Below, one piece after another: positions 49,270-59,143 of a DNA stretch of 64,000 bases. Numbering within the stretch: the stretch's first letter is position 1; each line of letters begins with the position of its first letter. The notes under the pieces were generated by a model, which was not told the origin of the DNA, searched no databases, and saw nothing but the letters and a program-made list of their open reading frames with translations. Location of the stretch: assembly GCF_017565305.1 (NCBI RefSeq), contig NZ_JAGEKP010000006.1:48233-112232 (forward strand), read 5' to 3'. The position numbers and the translations under genes were made by a program. The stretch comes from Leifsonia sp. TF02-11 (GTDB lineage Bacteria > Actinomycetota > Actinomycetes > Actinomycetales > Microbacteriaceae).

Positions 49270-50415
49270 CTAGCGCTCCAGCGCCTGCTCCACGTCGGCG
49301 AGGAGGTCGGCGACGTCCTCGATGCCCACCGAGAGCCGGATCACGTTGTCCGGGACCTCCAGCTCGGTGCCGCGGACCGACGCGTGGGTCATCTCCGACG
49401 GGTAGCCGATGAGCGACTCGACGCCGCCGAGCGACTCGGCCAGCTGGAACACCTCCGTCGACTCGGCGAACCGGCGTGCGGCCGCCGCTCCCCCGCTCAG
49501 CGCGACCGACAGCATGCCGCCGAAACCCCTCATCTGGGCGGCGGCGAGGGCGTGACCCGGGTGGTCGGACAGCCCGGGGTAGTAGACGGCGTCGATGCCG
49601 GGACGGCCGACCAGCGCCTCCGCGATCGCCTGGGCGTTGCTGGTGTGCCGTTGCATCCGCACGGCCAGGGTCTTGATGCCGCGCACCGTGAGCCACGCGT
49701 CCATCGGCGAGGAGACCGCGCCGGCGGCGAACTGGATGAACTGCGCCTTCTCGGCGAGCTCGGCGTCGGCGAAGACCAGCGCGCCGCCGATGACGTCGGA
49801 GTGGCCGCCGAGGTACTTCGTGGTCGAGTGGACGACGACGTCGGCTCCGAACGAGAGCGGCTGCTGCAGGGCGGGAGACGCGAAGGTGTTGTCGACGACC
49901 ACGAGCGCTCCCACCGCGTGGCCGAGCTCGACCAGGGCGGCGAGGTCGCTGATCTTCATCAGCGGGTTGCTGGGCGTCTCGATCCAGAGCACGCGCGTCC
50001 CGTCGACGGCGAGCGCCGAGCGCACGGCGTCGAGGTCGGCGAGGTCGACGGTCGTGTTCCGCACCTGCCAGGCGCCGTGGATGCGGTTGATCAGCCGGTG
50101 GGTGCCGCCGTACACGTCGTTGCCGAGCACCACGTGGTCGCCCGGGCGCAGCACGGCGCGCAGCAGCGCGTCCTCCGCGGCCAGGCCGGACGCGAACGAC
50201 AGCGCGCTCACGCCGCCCTCGAGAGAGGCCAGCAGCGTCTCGAGAGAGGTGCGCGTCGGGTTGCCCCCGCGACCATACTCGTAGCCGCCGCGCAGCCCGC
50301 CGATGCCGTCCTGCACGAACGTCGACGTCTGGTAGATCGGCGGGATGATCGCCCCGGTGGTCGGGTCGAACTCCTGGCCGACGTGGATGGCGCGCGTGGC
50401 GAAACCGTGGGTCAT
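49270..50415 (-). CDS. metB: Cystathionine gamma-synthase / gamma-lyase family enzyme
   Basis: 381 residues, PLP-dependent Cys/Met metabolism family. The PLP lysine is K200 in VVHSTTKYLGGHSDVIGG, with VVVDNTFASPALQQPLSFGA before it and YEYGRGGNPTRTSLE near the N-terminus. MetB makes cystathionine from an acyl-homoserine and cysteine; the closely related lyase MetC/CGL cuts it. Coupled with a cystathionine beta-synthase only 37 bases upstream, a reverse transsulfuration role (gamma-lyase activity) is equally possible. Family secure; direction of reaction not. Confidence 0.92.
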   Translation of the reverse strand: MTHGFATRAIHVGQEFDPTTGAIIPPIYQTSTFVQDGIGGLRGGYEYGRGGNPTRTSLETLLASLEGGVSALSFASGLAAEDALLRAVLRPGDHVVLGNDVYGGTHRLINRIHGAWQVRNTTVDLADLDAVRSALAVDGTRVLWIETPSNPLMKISDLAALVELGHAVGALVVVDNTFASPALQQPLSFGADVVVHSTTKYLGGHSDVIGGALVFADAELAEKAQFIQFAAGAVSSPMDAWLTVRGIKTLAVRMQRHTSNAQAIAEALVGRPGIDAVYYPGLSDHPGHALAAAQMRGFGGMLSVALSGGAAAARRFAESTEVFQLAESLGGVESLIGYPSEMTHASVRGTELEVPDNVIRLSVGIEDVADLLADVEQALER

Positions 50416-50452
50416 CGGGATCCTTTACTACGAGGTCGAGGGATGCGAGCGG

Positions 50453-51817
<1,365 letters not shown>

Positions 51818-51888
51818 GCCGTCAACCGTAACAGGGCGCGTCGCGGCACGTTCGCTCTGTTTCAGCTCCGCTGCCTAGACTCGTTCCT

Positions 51889-52557
51889 ATGCCGGTGTCC
51901 GATCTCTCCCCTGTGGCACAGGACTACCTGAAGCTGATCTGGTCGGCGACCGAGTGGTCGGGCGACCCGATCACGGTCAAACAGCTCTCGGAGCGGATGG
52001 GCGTCCGCGCCGCGACGGTGTCCGACGCGATCCGCCGCCTCGTCGAGCAGGGACTCCTGGTGCACGAACCGTACGGCGGGATCGAGCTCACGGAGGCGGG
52101 CCGACACGGCGCGGTGGCGATGGTACGCAGACACCGGCTCATCGAGACCTTCCTCGTGGAGGAGCTCGGTTACGGCTGGGACGAGGTGCACGACGAGGCC
52201 GAGGTGCTGGAGCACGCGGTCTCCGACGGGCTCGTCGATCGCATCGACCGTCGCCTCGGATACCCCGCGCGAGACCCGCACGGCGACCCGATCCCCACGG
52301 CCGACGGAACTCCGCGGCGTCCGGAAGCCGAGCCGCTGCTGTCGGCGCAGACCGGCGTTCCGCTCACCGTCGTGCGCATCTCCGACGCCGACCCTGCCGT
52401 GCTGCGCTATCTCGGCGAGCGCGGGATCGGCCTCGACGTGACGCTCACCGTGGACGAGCATCGCGCGTTCGCCGGCGACGTGACGGCGGTCATCGGCGGC
52501 GAGCCCGTCGTGCTCGGCGCGACCGCCGCTGCCGCGGTGTGGGTGGCGGTGGGCTGA
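51889..52557 (+). CDS. mntR: DtxR/MntR-family metal-dependent transcriptional regulator
   Basis: 222 residues. N-terminal winged helix reads TVKQLSERMGVRAATVSDAI; dimer and metal-binding segment RHRLIETFLVEELGYGWDEV with DEAEVLEHAVSD carries the expected E, H and D ligands; the C-terminus (about 150-222) is FeoA/SH3-like. It represses metal uptake genes when metal is bound. mntH, with a clear DtxR-type box before it, lies 2.4 kb away on the other strand, so this regulator is the likely ligand. Manganese rather than iron is inferred from mntH. Confidence 0.88.
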   Translation: MPVSDLSPVAQDYLKLIWSATEWSGDPITVKQLSERMGVRAATVSDAIRRLVEQGLLVHEPYGGIELTEAGRHGAVAMVRRHRLIETFLVEELGYGWDEVHDEAEVLEHAVSDGLVDRIDRRLGYPARDPHGDPIPTADGTPRRPEAEPLLSAQTGVPLTVVRISDADPAVLRYLGERGIGLDVTLTVDEHRAFAGDVTAVIGGEPVVLGATAAAAVWVAVG

Positions 52558-52630
52558 GAAGCACCCGGCGCTCACCGCTTCGTCGGGTCGGTGCGCTACA
52601 GCGCGCCTGTGCCGCGCCGCTCCGACGCGT

Positions 52631-54922
52631 TCATTCCGCGCTCGCTGCGATCTGAGCAGTCCACGCAGCCAGTTGCGCCCGAGAGCTGAATCCGAGCTTC
52701 ATCAAGCTGTTGGCGACGTGGCCCTCCGCTGTGCGGCGCGAGATGACGAGGCGTTCCGCGACCTCACGGTCGGTCAGTCCTTGGCCGACGAGCGCCGCGA
52801 CCTGGCTCTCCCGTGGGCTGAGCTCGGACGACGCCACGGCGCGCCGTCTGGACGAACCGTTACCGGGAAGCTGGGCGCCCAGCGCGTACGCCACCCCCTC
52901 TTCCTCCGTCATTCTCGCACCGCGATCGAACGCAGCCCGGTACGCGCGGTCGCCGAGATCGGCTCTGGCCATCGCGACGATCTGCGCCCGGGCACCGGGG
53001 AACTGCGGGAATGCCGCCTTGAGCGCCCCCTCCGTTCCCACTGCAAGGTCGGTGACCCCGAGCAGGGTCGCAGCCCTCACCGCATCCGGCATCGCCGAAG
53101 CGGCGTACGCGAGCGCCTCTTGCGCGAGTGCCCGGATGAATGGCTCGGCGAGGTTCTGAGCCAGGCTGAGCGCCTGCCTGAGCATCGTCACCGCTTCGTC
53201 GGACGAGGCGTGCGGTGAGCCCAGTCCGGAGCTCAGGAGCAGGTAGGTGGTTTCGAACGACTCGCCCACTCGCAACGCACGGTCGATGAGCTGCTGCCGG
53301 CGCCGGGCCGCCTCTTCGACGTCACCGTACAGGCATTCGCCGATCGCGATCCGCTCCTCGAGGTTCGTCCGCCCGTGGAGCGCCGTGACGTCTCCTGCGA
53401 CCTCGAGCGCACGCTTCCACATCACCGGCATCTCGCGGTCGAATCGCAGCGTCCCGCGTTCGTCGATGATCCAGGCGCGGCAGAAGTCGTCGTCGAGCGC
53501 CTCCGCGAGGATCGCAGCCCGTTCGAGGAGGCGCTCGGCCGCGTCGCGGTCGCCGCGCGCGGCCTCCAACGCGCCCACCTTGATCAGCAGTTGACAGCCC
53601 TCGGCGGTGGACGGATCGGCGAGTGCCAGAATGCGGATCCCCCAGCGATGGAACTCGTCCATCAGACCGTGGGCCTGCCAGACGATGCGCCAGCCCGAGA
53701 TCAGGAGCCGAGCCCCCCGCTCCGCGTCGCCATGCGCGACGCAGTATTCGAGCGCTGCCCGGATGTTCGGCAGCTCGATCCTGGTCATCGCGAGCCAATA
53801 CGCCTGATCCGGCCCGTACCATTCGGTTTCGAGGCGCTCCAGACGCTTCAGATACCAGTCGCGCTGCGCTGCACCCTCGTCGTCGAGCTCTGCCTCCGCC
53901 GCCGCTTCGAGGCCGAAGCGCCTGACCGTGTCCAGCATCCGGTAGTAGACGATGTCAGCGTCCGGCCCGCGCGCGACGATCGACTTGTCCATCAGGGACT
54001 GGAGGAGGTCGAGAACCGACACACCCGACCCGACCTCGATCATCGCCTCGGCCGACTCCACGTCCCAGCCGGCCGGGAATACGGACATGCGTCGCCACAG
54101 CAGCTGCTCCTCCGGCGTGCACAGGTCATAGCTCCAGCTGATCGCGTTGCGGAGGGTCTTCTGGCGAGCCGGAGCGTCGCGAACGCCGTTCGCGAGAAAC
54201 GTGAGCGGCGACTCGAGCCGCTCGAGCAGGTCTGCGGGTGCAAGCACCCGCAGTCGGGCGGCGGCGAGTTCGATCGCCAGTGGAAGGCCGTCCAGCCGCC
54301 GGCAGATCTCCGCGATCGTCTCTCGCTCGGATTCCGTCGGAGCGGCCCTCGCCGAACACGCTCGTTCGACGAAGAGAGCTGCGGCAGGCGACCACGTGTC
54401 CGCGCCGGCGTTCCCGAGGTCGAGCGGCTCGAGCCCGAAGACCGTCTCGGCGCCGATGCGGAGCAGTTCGCGGCTCGTCGCGATCACTGTGATCTGCGGG
54501 CACTCCGCCAGAAGCTCCGCGACGAACGTCGCGCACTGATCGATCAGGTGCTCACAGTTGTCGAGGATCAGAAGCCCGTGCTTGTCGCCGAGATGGCGAG
54601 TGACCGCAGCGAACGCGTCGTGGGAGACCCGGGCGTCGATAGCCCTCGCCACTTCGTCGGCCACAGAACCGGAGGCAGCGAGTCCGCTCAGGTCGACGAA
54701 CCAGCACCCGCCCGAGAATTGCCGGCGCGCCGTCTGCGCCAGCCGGATGGCGAACCGCGTCTTGCCGACACCGCCTGCTCCGACGACCGTCAGCAGCCGG
54801 GTCTGTCCCAGCGTGGCCTTGGCCGCTGCGAGCTGCGCCTTGCGGTCGACGAACGAGGTGTACTCGACCGGGAGGGCACCTCGACGGCGCGCCTCAGGCT
54901 CTGCCGTCACCGGAACCCCCAC
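52631..54922 (-). CDS. Large LuxR-type regulator with NB-ARC-like ATPase domain
   Basis: 763 residues. The P-loop is VVGAGGVGKTRFAIRL (K54), with Walker B in HGLLILDNCEHLID. The segment from about 110 to 350 is STAND/NB-ARC ATPase-like, followed by a helical TPR-type region. The C-terminal LuxR HTH reads LSPRESQVAALVGQGLTDRE then VAERLVISRRTAEGHVANSL. Such STAND regulators (MalT-like, AfsR-related) sense a signal and activate transcription. It sits between mntR and mntH, all genes being in separate transcripts or opposite strands. Signal and targets unknown. Confidence 0.9.
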   Translation of the reverse strand: MGVPVTAEPEARRRGALPVEYTSFVDRKAQLAAAKATLGQTRLLTVVGAGGVGKTRFAIRLAQTARRQFSGGCWFVDLSGLAASGSVADEVARAIDARVSHDAFAAVTRHLGDKHGLLILDNCEHLIDQCATFVAELLAECPQITVIATSRELLRIGAETVFGLEPLDLGNAGADTWSPAAALFVERACSARAAPTESERETIAEICRRLDGLPLAIELAAARLRVLAPADLLERLESPLTFLANGVRDAPARQKTLRNAISWSYDLCTPEEQLLWRRMSVFPAGWDVESAEAMIEVGSGVSVLDLLQSLMDKSIVARGPDADIVYYRMLDTVRRFGLEAAAEAELDDEGAAQRDWYLKRLERLETEWYGPDQAYWLAMTRIELPNIRAALEYCVAHGDAERGARLLISGWRIVWQAHGLMDEFHRWGIRILALADPSTAEGCQLLIKVGALEAARGDRDAAERLLERAAILAEALDDDFCRAWIIDERGTLRFDREMPVMWKRALEVAGDVTALHGRTNLEERIAIGECLYGDVEEAARRRQQLIDRALRVGESFETTYLLLSSGLGSPHASSDEAVTMLRQALSLAQNLAEPFIRALAQEALAYAASAMPDAVRAATLLGVTDLAVGTEGALKAAFPQFPGARAQIVAMARADLGDRAYRAAFDRGARMTEEEGVAYALGAQLPGNGSSRRRAVASSELSPRESQVAALVGQGLTDREVAERLVISRRTAEGHVANSLMKLGFSSRAQLAAWTAQIAASAE

Positions 54923-54986
54923 GCGTTCTCACCTGCGATGTGTGGTTATGAATATCGGAAGCTGTAATCAAATCGCAGAAGCGAAT

Positions 54987-56231
54987 CTACAGCGCGACCA
55001 GGGTGAGCACCACCAGAGCGAGGTTGAGCACCACGACGAGCCCGGCGATGCCCGCACCGCCCCAGCGAACCCAGCGCCGATCGACCTGCGTGCCCATGAC
55101 CTCCCGTGATCCGGTGAGACGCAGCAGCGGGATCATCGCAAACGGGATGCCGAGGCTCAGCAGCACCTGCGACAGCACCAGGGCCCACGTCGGGTCCACC
55201 CCCAGCGCGAGGATGATCACCGCAGGGATGAGGGTGACGACTCGCCGCACGAGCAGCGGGACGCGCACGTGCAGCAAGCCGCTCATGATGGTGGCCCCCG
55301 CGTAGCTTCCGACCGAGGTGGAGGCCAGCCCCGACGCGAGCAGCCCGATCGCGAAGACGGCGGCGACGACAGGCCCGAGCGCCGCTCCGATCGCGGCGTG
55401 CGCTCCTTCGATGGTGTCCGTCCCCGCCACCCCGGGCAGCGCCGCTGCCGCCAGCAGGAGCATCGCGATGTTGACGGCTCCGGCCAGCACCAGGGCGAGC
55501 ACGACGTCGAGACGCGTGGCGCGCAGCAGCGTGCGGACCCGCCCGGCGTCGTCGCTGGATCCATGGCGGTCGCGGGCGAGCGCCGAGTGCAGGTAGATCG
55601 CGTGCGGCATGACGGTCGCCCCGAGCATGCTCGCGGCCAGCAGCACGGTGGGCGCGCCGTCGAAACGTGGGACGAGACCGTTCGCCGCCGCCTTCCAGTC
55701 GACCGGGCTGACCACGAGCCCGGCGAGGAACCCGACCGCGATCACGCCGAGCAGCGCGAGGATCACCGCCTCGAACGGCCGCTGACCCCGACGGGACTGT
55801 ACGGCGAGGATCCCGATCGCCGCAGCACCGACGATCAGGGCGCCGAGCGGCAGCGGCAGCCCGAACAGGAGGTTGAGCGCGATCGCGCCGCCGATCACCT
55901 CCGCGATGTCGGTGGCGGCGGCGACCAGCTCGGCCTGCGCCCAGTACAAGCGCCGGCCGGCAGTGCCGAGCCGGGAGCCGAGCAGCTCGGGAAGGCTGCG
56001 GCCGGTCACGATGCCGAGCTTGGCGGACTGGTACTGCACGAAGACCGCGATCGCGTTCGCGGCGACGAGGACCCAGACGAGCAGGTATCCGTATTTCGCC
56101 CCGGCGGTGAGGTTGGCGGCGACGTTGCCCGGGTCGACGTAGGCGATCGCCGCGACGAACGCGGGGCCGAGGAGGAGCCAGAGCCGTGGGCGTGCGCGCG
56201 CCTTCCGCTCCGCGACCTCTACCGCCATCAT
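54987..56231 (-). CDS. mntH: Nramp-type manganese/divalent metal transporter MntH
   Basis: 414 residues with 11 membrane helices. The metal site is shown by YVDPGNVAANLTAGAKYGY in helix 1 and MPHAIYLHSAL in helix 6; QSAKLGIVTGRSLPELLG is the conserved following loop. It imports Mn2+ (perhaps also Fe2+) by proton symport. A 22-bp palindrome with DtxR/MntR-box character lies 17 bases upstream of the ATG, so it is probably repressed by metal-bound MntR, whose gene is at 51889. Identification is secure. Confidence 0.95.
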   Translation of the reverse strand: MMAVEVAERKARARPRLWLLLGPAFVAAIAYVDPGNVAANLTAGAKYGYLLVWVLVAANAIAVFVQYQSAKLGIVTGRSLPELLGSRLGTAGRRLYWAQAELVAAATDIAEVIGGAIALNLLFGLPLPLGALIVGAAAIGILAVQSRRGQRPFEAVILALLGVIAVGFLAGLVVSPVDWKAAANGLVPRFDGAPTVLLAASMLGATVMPHAIYLHSALARDRHGSSDDAGRVRTLLRATRLDVVLALVLAGAVNIAMLLLAAAALPGVAGTDTIEGAHAAIGAALGPVVAAVFAIGLLASGLASTSVGSYAGATIMSGLLHVRVPLLVRRVVTLIPAVIILALGVDPTWALVLSQVLLSLGIPFAMIPLLRLTGSREVMGTQVDRRWVRWGGAGIAGLVVVLNLALVVLTLVAL

Positions 56232-56247
56232 CGCCTCCCCTGATCCG

Positions 56248-56269
56248 AATGTTAGGCGAGTCTAACATT
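56248..56269. promoter_or_regulatory. DtxR/MntR-type operator ahead of mntH
   Basis: AATGTTAG and CTAACATT form perfect 8-bp arms around GCGAGT, and the core GTTAGGCGAGTCTAAC matches the TTAGG-CTAA pattern of DtxR/MntR boxes. It lies 17 to 38 bases upstream of the mntH start, where binding would block transcription. Sequence match is clear; the regulator is inferred. Confidence 0.8.
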
Positions 56270-56341
56270 ATCGGACAGAGCGGATCGAGGGCTCGCGAAC
56301 ACCCCCGGAACGACGTCGAAAGGGCGCGTGCGCCCCTCGCG

Positions 56342-58225
56342 CTACTCGCGATCGAGGATGGCGGTCTCGGTCTGCTCGAGGTACAGGCGCGCGTAGACGC
56401 CGTCGAGCTCGAGCAGCTCGCGGTGGGTACCGCGCTCGACCACGCGGCCGTGATCGATGACGAAGATCACGTCCGCCGCGACGATCGTCGAGAGCCGGTG
56501 CGCGATCGCGATCGTCGTCCGGCCGCGGGAGGCCGTGTCGAGCGCCTGCTGCACGACCCGTTCCGAGATGGTGTCGAGCGCGCTGGTGGCCTCGTCGAGG
56601 ATCAGCACCTCCGGGTCCTTGAGCAGGACGCGCGCGATCGCGATGCGCTGCTTCTCGCCGCCGGAGAGGCGATAGCCGCGCTCGCCGACGATCGTCTCGT
56701 ACCCGTCGGGGAAGCCGACGATCGTCTCGTGGATGTTCGCCCGCCGTGCCGCGGCCTCCAGCTCGTCCCGCGTAGCGTCCGGTCGCGCGTACCGCAGGTT
56801 CTCGGCGATGGAGGCGTGGAAGAGGTAGGTCTCCTGGCTCACCACCCCGATGTGCGAGACCAGCGAGTCCTGCTGCAGGCTGCGCAGCTCCGTGTCTCCG
56901 AAGAGGATGCGTCCGGAGGTGGCGTCGTAGAAGCGCGGGATGAGGTAGCTCACCGTGGTCTTGCCCGCCCCGCTCGGGCCGACGAACGCCGCGAACTCGC
57001 CGGGCTCGATCACGAACGACACATCGTCGAGCGTGTTGCGCTCCCCTTCTCTGGCGTCGGGGTAGCGGAAGACGACATGGTCGAACTCGATGCGGCCGAG
57101 ATCACGATCGGGGTCGACGGGCGTGGCGTCGGGAGCATCCGCGATGGCGGGCTTGAGATCGAGGTACTCGAAGATCCGGGCGAAGAGCGCGCCGGAGGTC
57201 TGGAGGTCGAGCGCGACCCGCATCAGCGCGAGCAGAGGGAAGAGCAGCCGGGCCTGGACGGTCGTGAACGCGACGATGGTCCCCGCCGTGATGTCGGTCG
57301 CCCCGCCGAGGATCAGCCAGCCCGAGACCAGGTAGACGATCGCCGGGATCGAGGAGAGGAAGATGTTCACCATCGCGAAGAACCACTGGCCGCTCATCGC
57401 CTGCGAGACCTGCAGCCGGATCTGCGTGCGGTTCTCGTCGGAGTAGCGCTCCACCTCCGCTGCCTGGCGGTTGAAGCTCTTCGACAGCAGGATCCCGGAC
57501 ACGCTCAGCGTCTCCTGCGTGATCGCGGTCATGTCCGACAGCGACTCCTGGGTCTTCGTCGCGATCCGTGCGCGCACCTGACCCACCCGCCGCTGCGCGA
57601 TCACCAGGATCGGCATGAGGATGACCGCCACGACCGTCAGCTGCCAGTTCAGCAGCAGCATCGCGACGAGCGCGGCGATGACGGTCACGGTGTTGCCGAG
57701 GATGCTCGACATCGTGTTCGTGAGCACGCTCGCGACGCCCCCGACGTCGTTCTGGAGGCGCGACTGGATGATGCCGGTCTTCGTCTTGGTGAAGAAGCTC
57801 AACTCCATCGACTGCAGGTGCGAGAACAGCCGCACCCGCAGCGCCCCCATCACCCGGTTGCCGACCGACGCGGTCAGGTAGGTCTGCCAGACTCCGAGAA
57901 GGGCGGAGCCGACGAAGACCACGATCATCAGCACGACGATCTCGGTCAGCACGGGGAGGTCGGGCTTGCCGCTCTTCGGGAACAGCCCCTCGTCGAAGGC
58001 GCGCTGCGTGAGCAGCGGGGGGACCACCGACAGCGCGGCCCCGACCAGCACCAGCACCATCGTCACGACGATCGCGCCCTTGTGCGGCGCGAAGAGCGCC
58101 ACGATCCGGCGGAAGAGGTTCGGGATCCGCGGGGCGTCGGCGTTGAGCGCACGCTGGGCGTCGACATCGCTCGCGCTGACGCGGGAGCGCATCCCGCCTC
58201 CGCCCATCCCACGCATACCGCTCAC
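56342..58225 (-). CDS. ABC-type exporter, fused membrane and ATPase domains
   Basis: 627 residues from a GTG at 58225; an earlier start at 58288 and an ATG at 58216 are possible. The glycine-rich N-terminus precedes six membrane helices (about 40-340). The ATPase domain has Walker A VGPSGAGKTTVSYLI, signature LSGGEKQRIAIARVL and Walker B VLILDEATSALD, followed by the switch histidine in IAIAHRLST. A half-transporter of the MsbA/LmrA type that would dimerise and export lipid, peptide or drug. Substrate unknown. Confidence 0.93.
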   Translation of the reverse strand: MSGMRGMGGGGMRSRVSASDVDAQRALNADAPRIPNLFRRIVALFAPHKGAIVVTMVLVLVGAALSVVPPLLTQRAFDEGLFPKSGKPDLPVLTEIVVLMIVVFVGSALLGVWQTYLTASVGNRVMGALRVRLFSHLQSMELSFFTKTKTGIIQSRLQNDVGGVASVLTNTMSSILGNTVTVIAALVAMLLLNWQLTVVAVILMPILVIAQRRVGQVRARIATKTQESLSDMTAITQETLSVSGILLSKSFNRQAAEVERYSDENRTQIRLQVSQAMSGQWFFAMVNIFLSSIPAIVYLVSGWLILGGATDITAGTIVAFTTVQARLLFPLLALMRVALDLQTSGALFARIFEYLDLKPAIADAPDATPVDPDRDLGRIEFDHVVFRYPDAREGERNTLDDVSFVIEPGEFAAFVGPSGAGKTTVSYLIPRFYDATSGRILFGDTELRSLQQDSLVSHIGVVSQETYLFHASIAENLRYARPDATRDELEAAARRANIHETIVGFPDGYETIVGERGYRLSGGEKQRIAIARVLLKDPEVLILDEATSALDTISERVVQQALDTASRGRTTIAIAHRLSTIVAADVIFVIDHGRVVERGTHRELLELDGVYARLYLEQTETAILDRE

Positions 58226-58321
58226 AGACGAAAGCCTAACTCCGTGGCGCGACACTTCCGCCTCGCCCATGCTCCCGGGCGGCGGCACTCCATTTCGGCC
58301 GCCGATGCCCCTAGTCGCGGC

Positions 58322-58990
58322 GTGGACACGCTATCGCACTCCGCGCTCGCGAGCGAAACGCATCGACTCGCTCCGGCGCCCAGCGCGTTCTTCGGCACAG
58401 GCGTCGATCTGGCCCACACCGTGCTGAGCGACCCGGACCGCGACCCTGAGGGCTTCGGCGCCGCGCTAGCGCGCGCCGGCGCCCGCTCGCGGCGGCCGAG
58501 CTCATGCGGGCCGTCGCCGAGCTGACCGCTCCGCCTTCCACCGAATCGGCCGCCTGGTGGAGCTGCTCGCCTCCGGATCCGCCGCCGCCCTGCGCACGAG
58601 GGCGAACGCCGGTGTCGACGGCCCGGCGTTCCCGATGGGCGATCTCGCGCTCGCGGCGGCACGACGCGAGACGGAGGCCGACCGCCGTGACGCGCTCCTC
58701 GGGCTAGCCGACGCCCTCGGCGGCCACCGGATGCCGGGCGTCTGGCCGCCGCGTGTGTCCGTCGCGGCCCGCGACGGACACGGCGCAGGGACGCTCACCG
58801 GCCGCGAGCAGGAGATCGCGATGCTCGCCGGCCGTTTCACGAACGCGCAGATCGTCGAACTGCTCTCGATCAGCGGCCGCACGGTCGAGAATCACCGGGC
58901 CAGGGCGATGCGCAAGAGCGGCGTCCGTTCCCGCGCCGACCTCTACGACCTCGTGAGCGCGCCACGCGGTTGGCATCCGCGGCGCGGCGG
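58322..58990 (+). pseudogene. Frameshifted LuxR-family regulator fragment
   Basis: Three frames carry successive parts of one protein. From a GTG at 58322 the first frame reads ...DPDRDPEGFGAALARAGAR, then a shift near 58490 leads to LAAAELMRAVAELT in a second frame, and another shift near 58530 leads to DRSAFHRIGRLVELLASGSA in a third. The third frame ends with a LuxR HTH: LTGREQEIAMLAGRFTNAQI followed by LLSISGRTVENHRARAMRKS. The third frame stays open to 59147, so the original stop may also be lost. No ATPase domain is present. Probably a decayed regulator. Confidence 0.65.
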
Positions 58991-59043
58991 CCCTGGCAAT
59001 CCTCCCCCGCCCGCGGGTAGACGCCCTCGTGACCCAATCGCAA

Positions 59044-59070
59044 TGCAAGCGCTTGACGTAAACGCTTGCA
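59044..59070. promoter_or_regulatory. Two overlapping LacI-type operators before the second sugar importer
   Basis: TGCAAGCG (59044-59051) and CGCTTGCA (59063-59070) form a 27-bp palindrome. Inside it CAAGCGCTTG (59046-59055) is a palindrome in its own right, and GTAAACGCTTGC matches the general LacI/CcpA operator shape. A -35-like TTGACG (59053-59058) overlaps the site. The LacI gene at 62724, in the same operon, is the likely regulator. Confidence 0.7.
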
Positions 59071-59143
59071 TCGAGTGTCGACCCGGGAGTACGTTGAGCC
59101 CGGGCGCACCCGCGCCTGCACCAAGAGCTCAACGAGGAGTGAA

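Noticed and set aside
56186..58321. Plus-strand reading frame opposite mntH's upstream region and the ABC exporter
   Set aside because: Antisense shadow of the exporter. Only its last part (58322 on) carries protein-like sequence, and that is reported as a LuxR relic.
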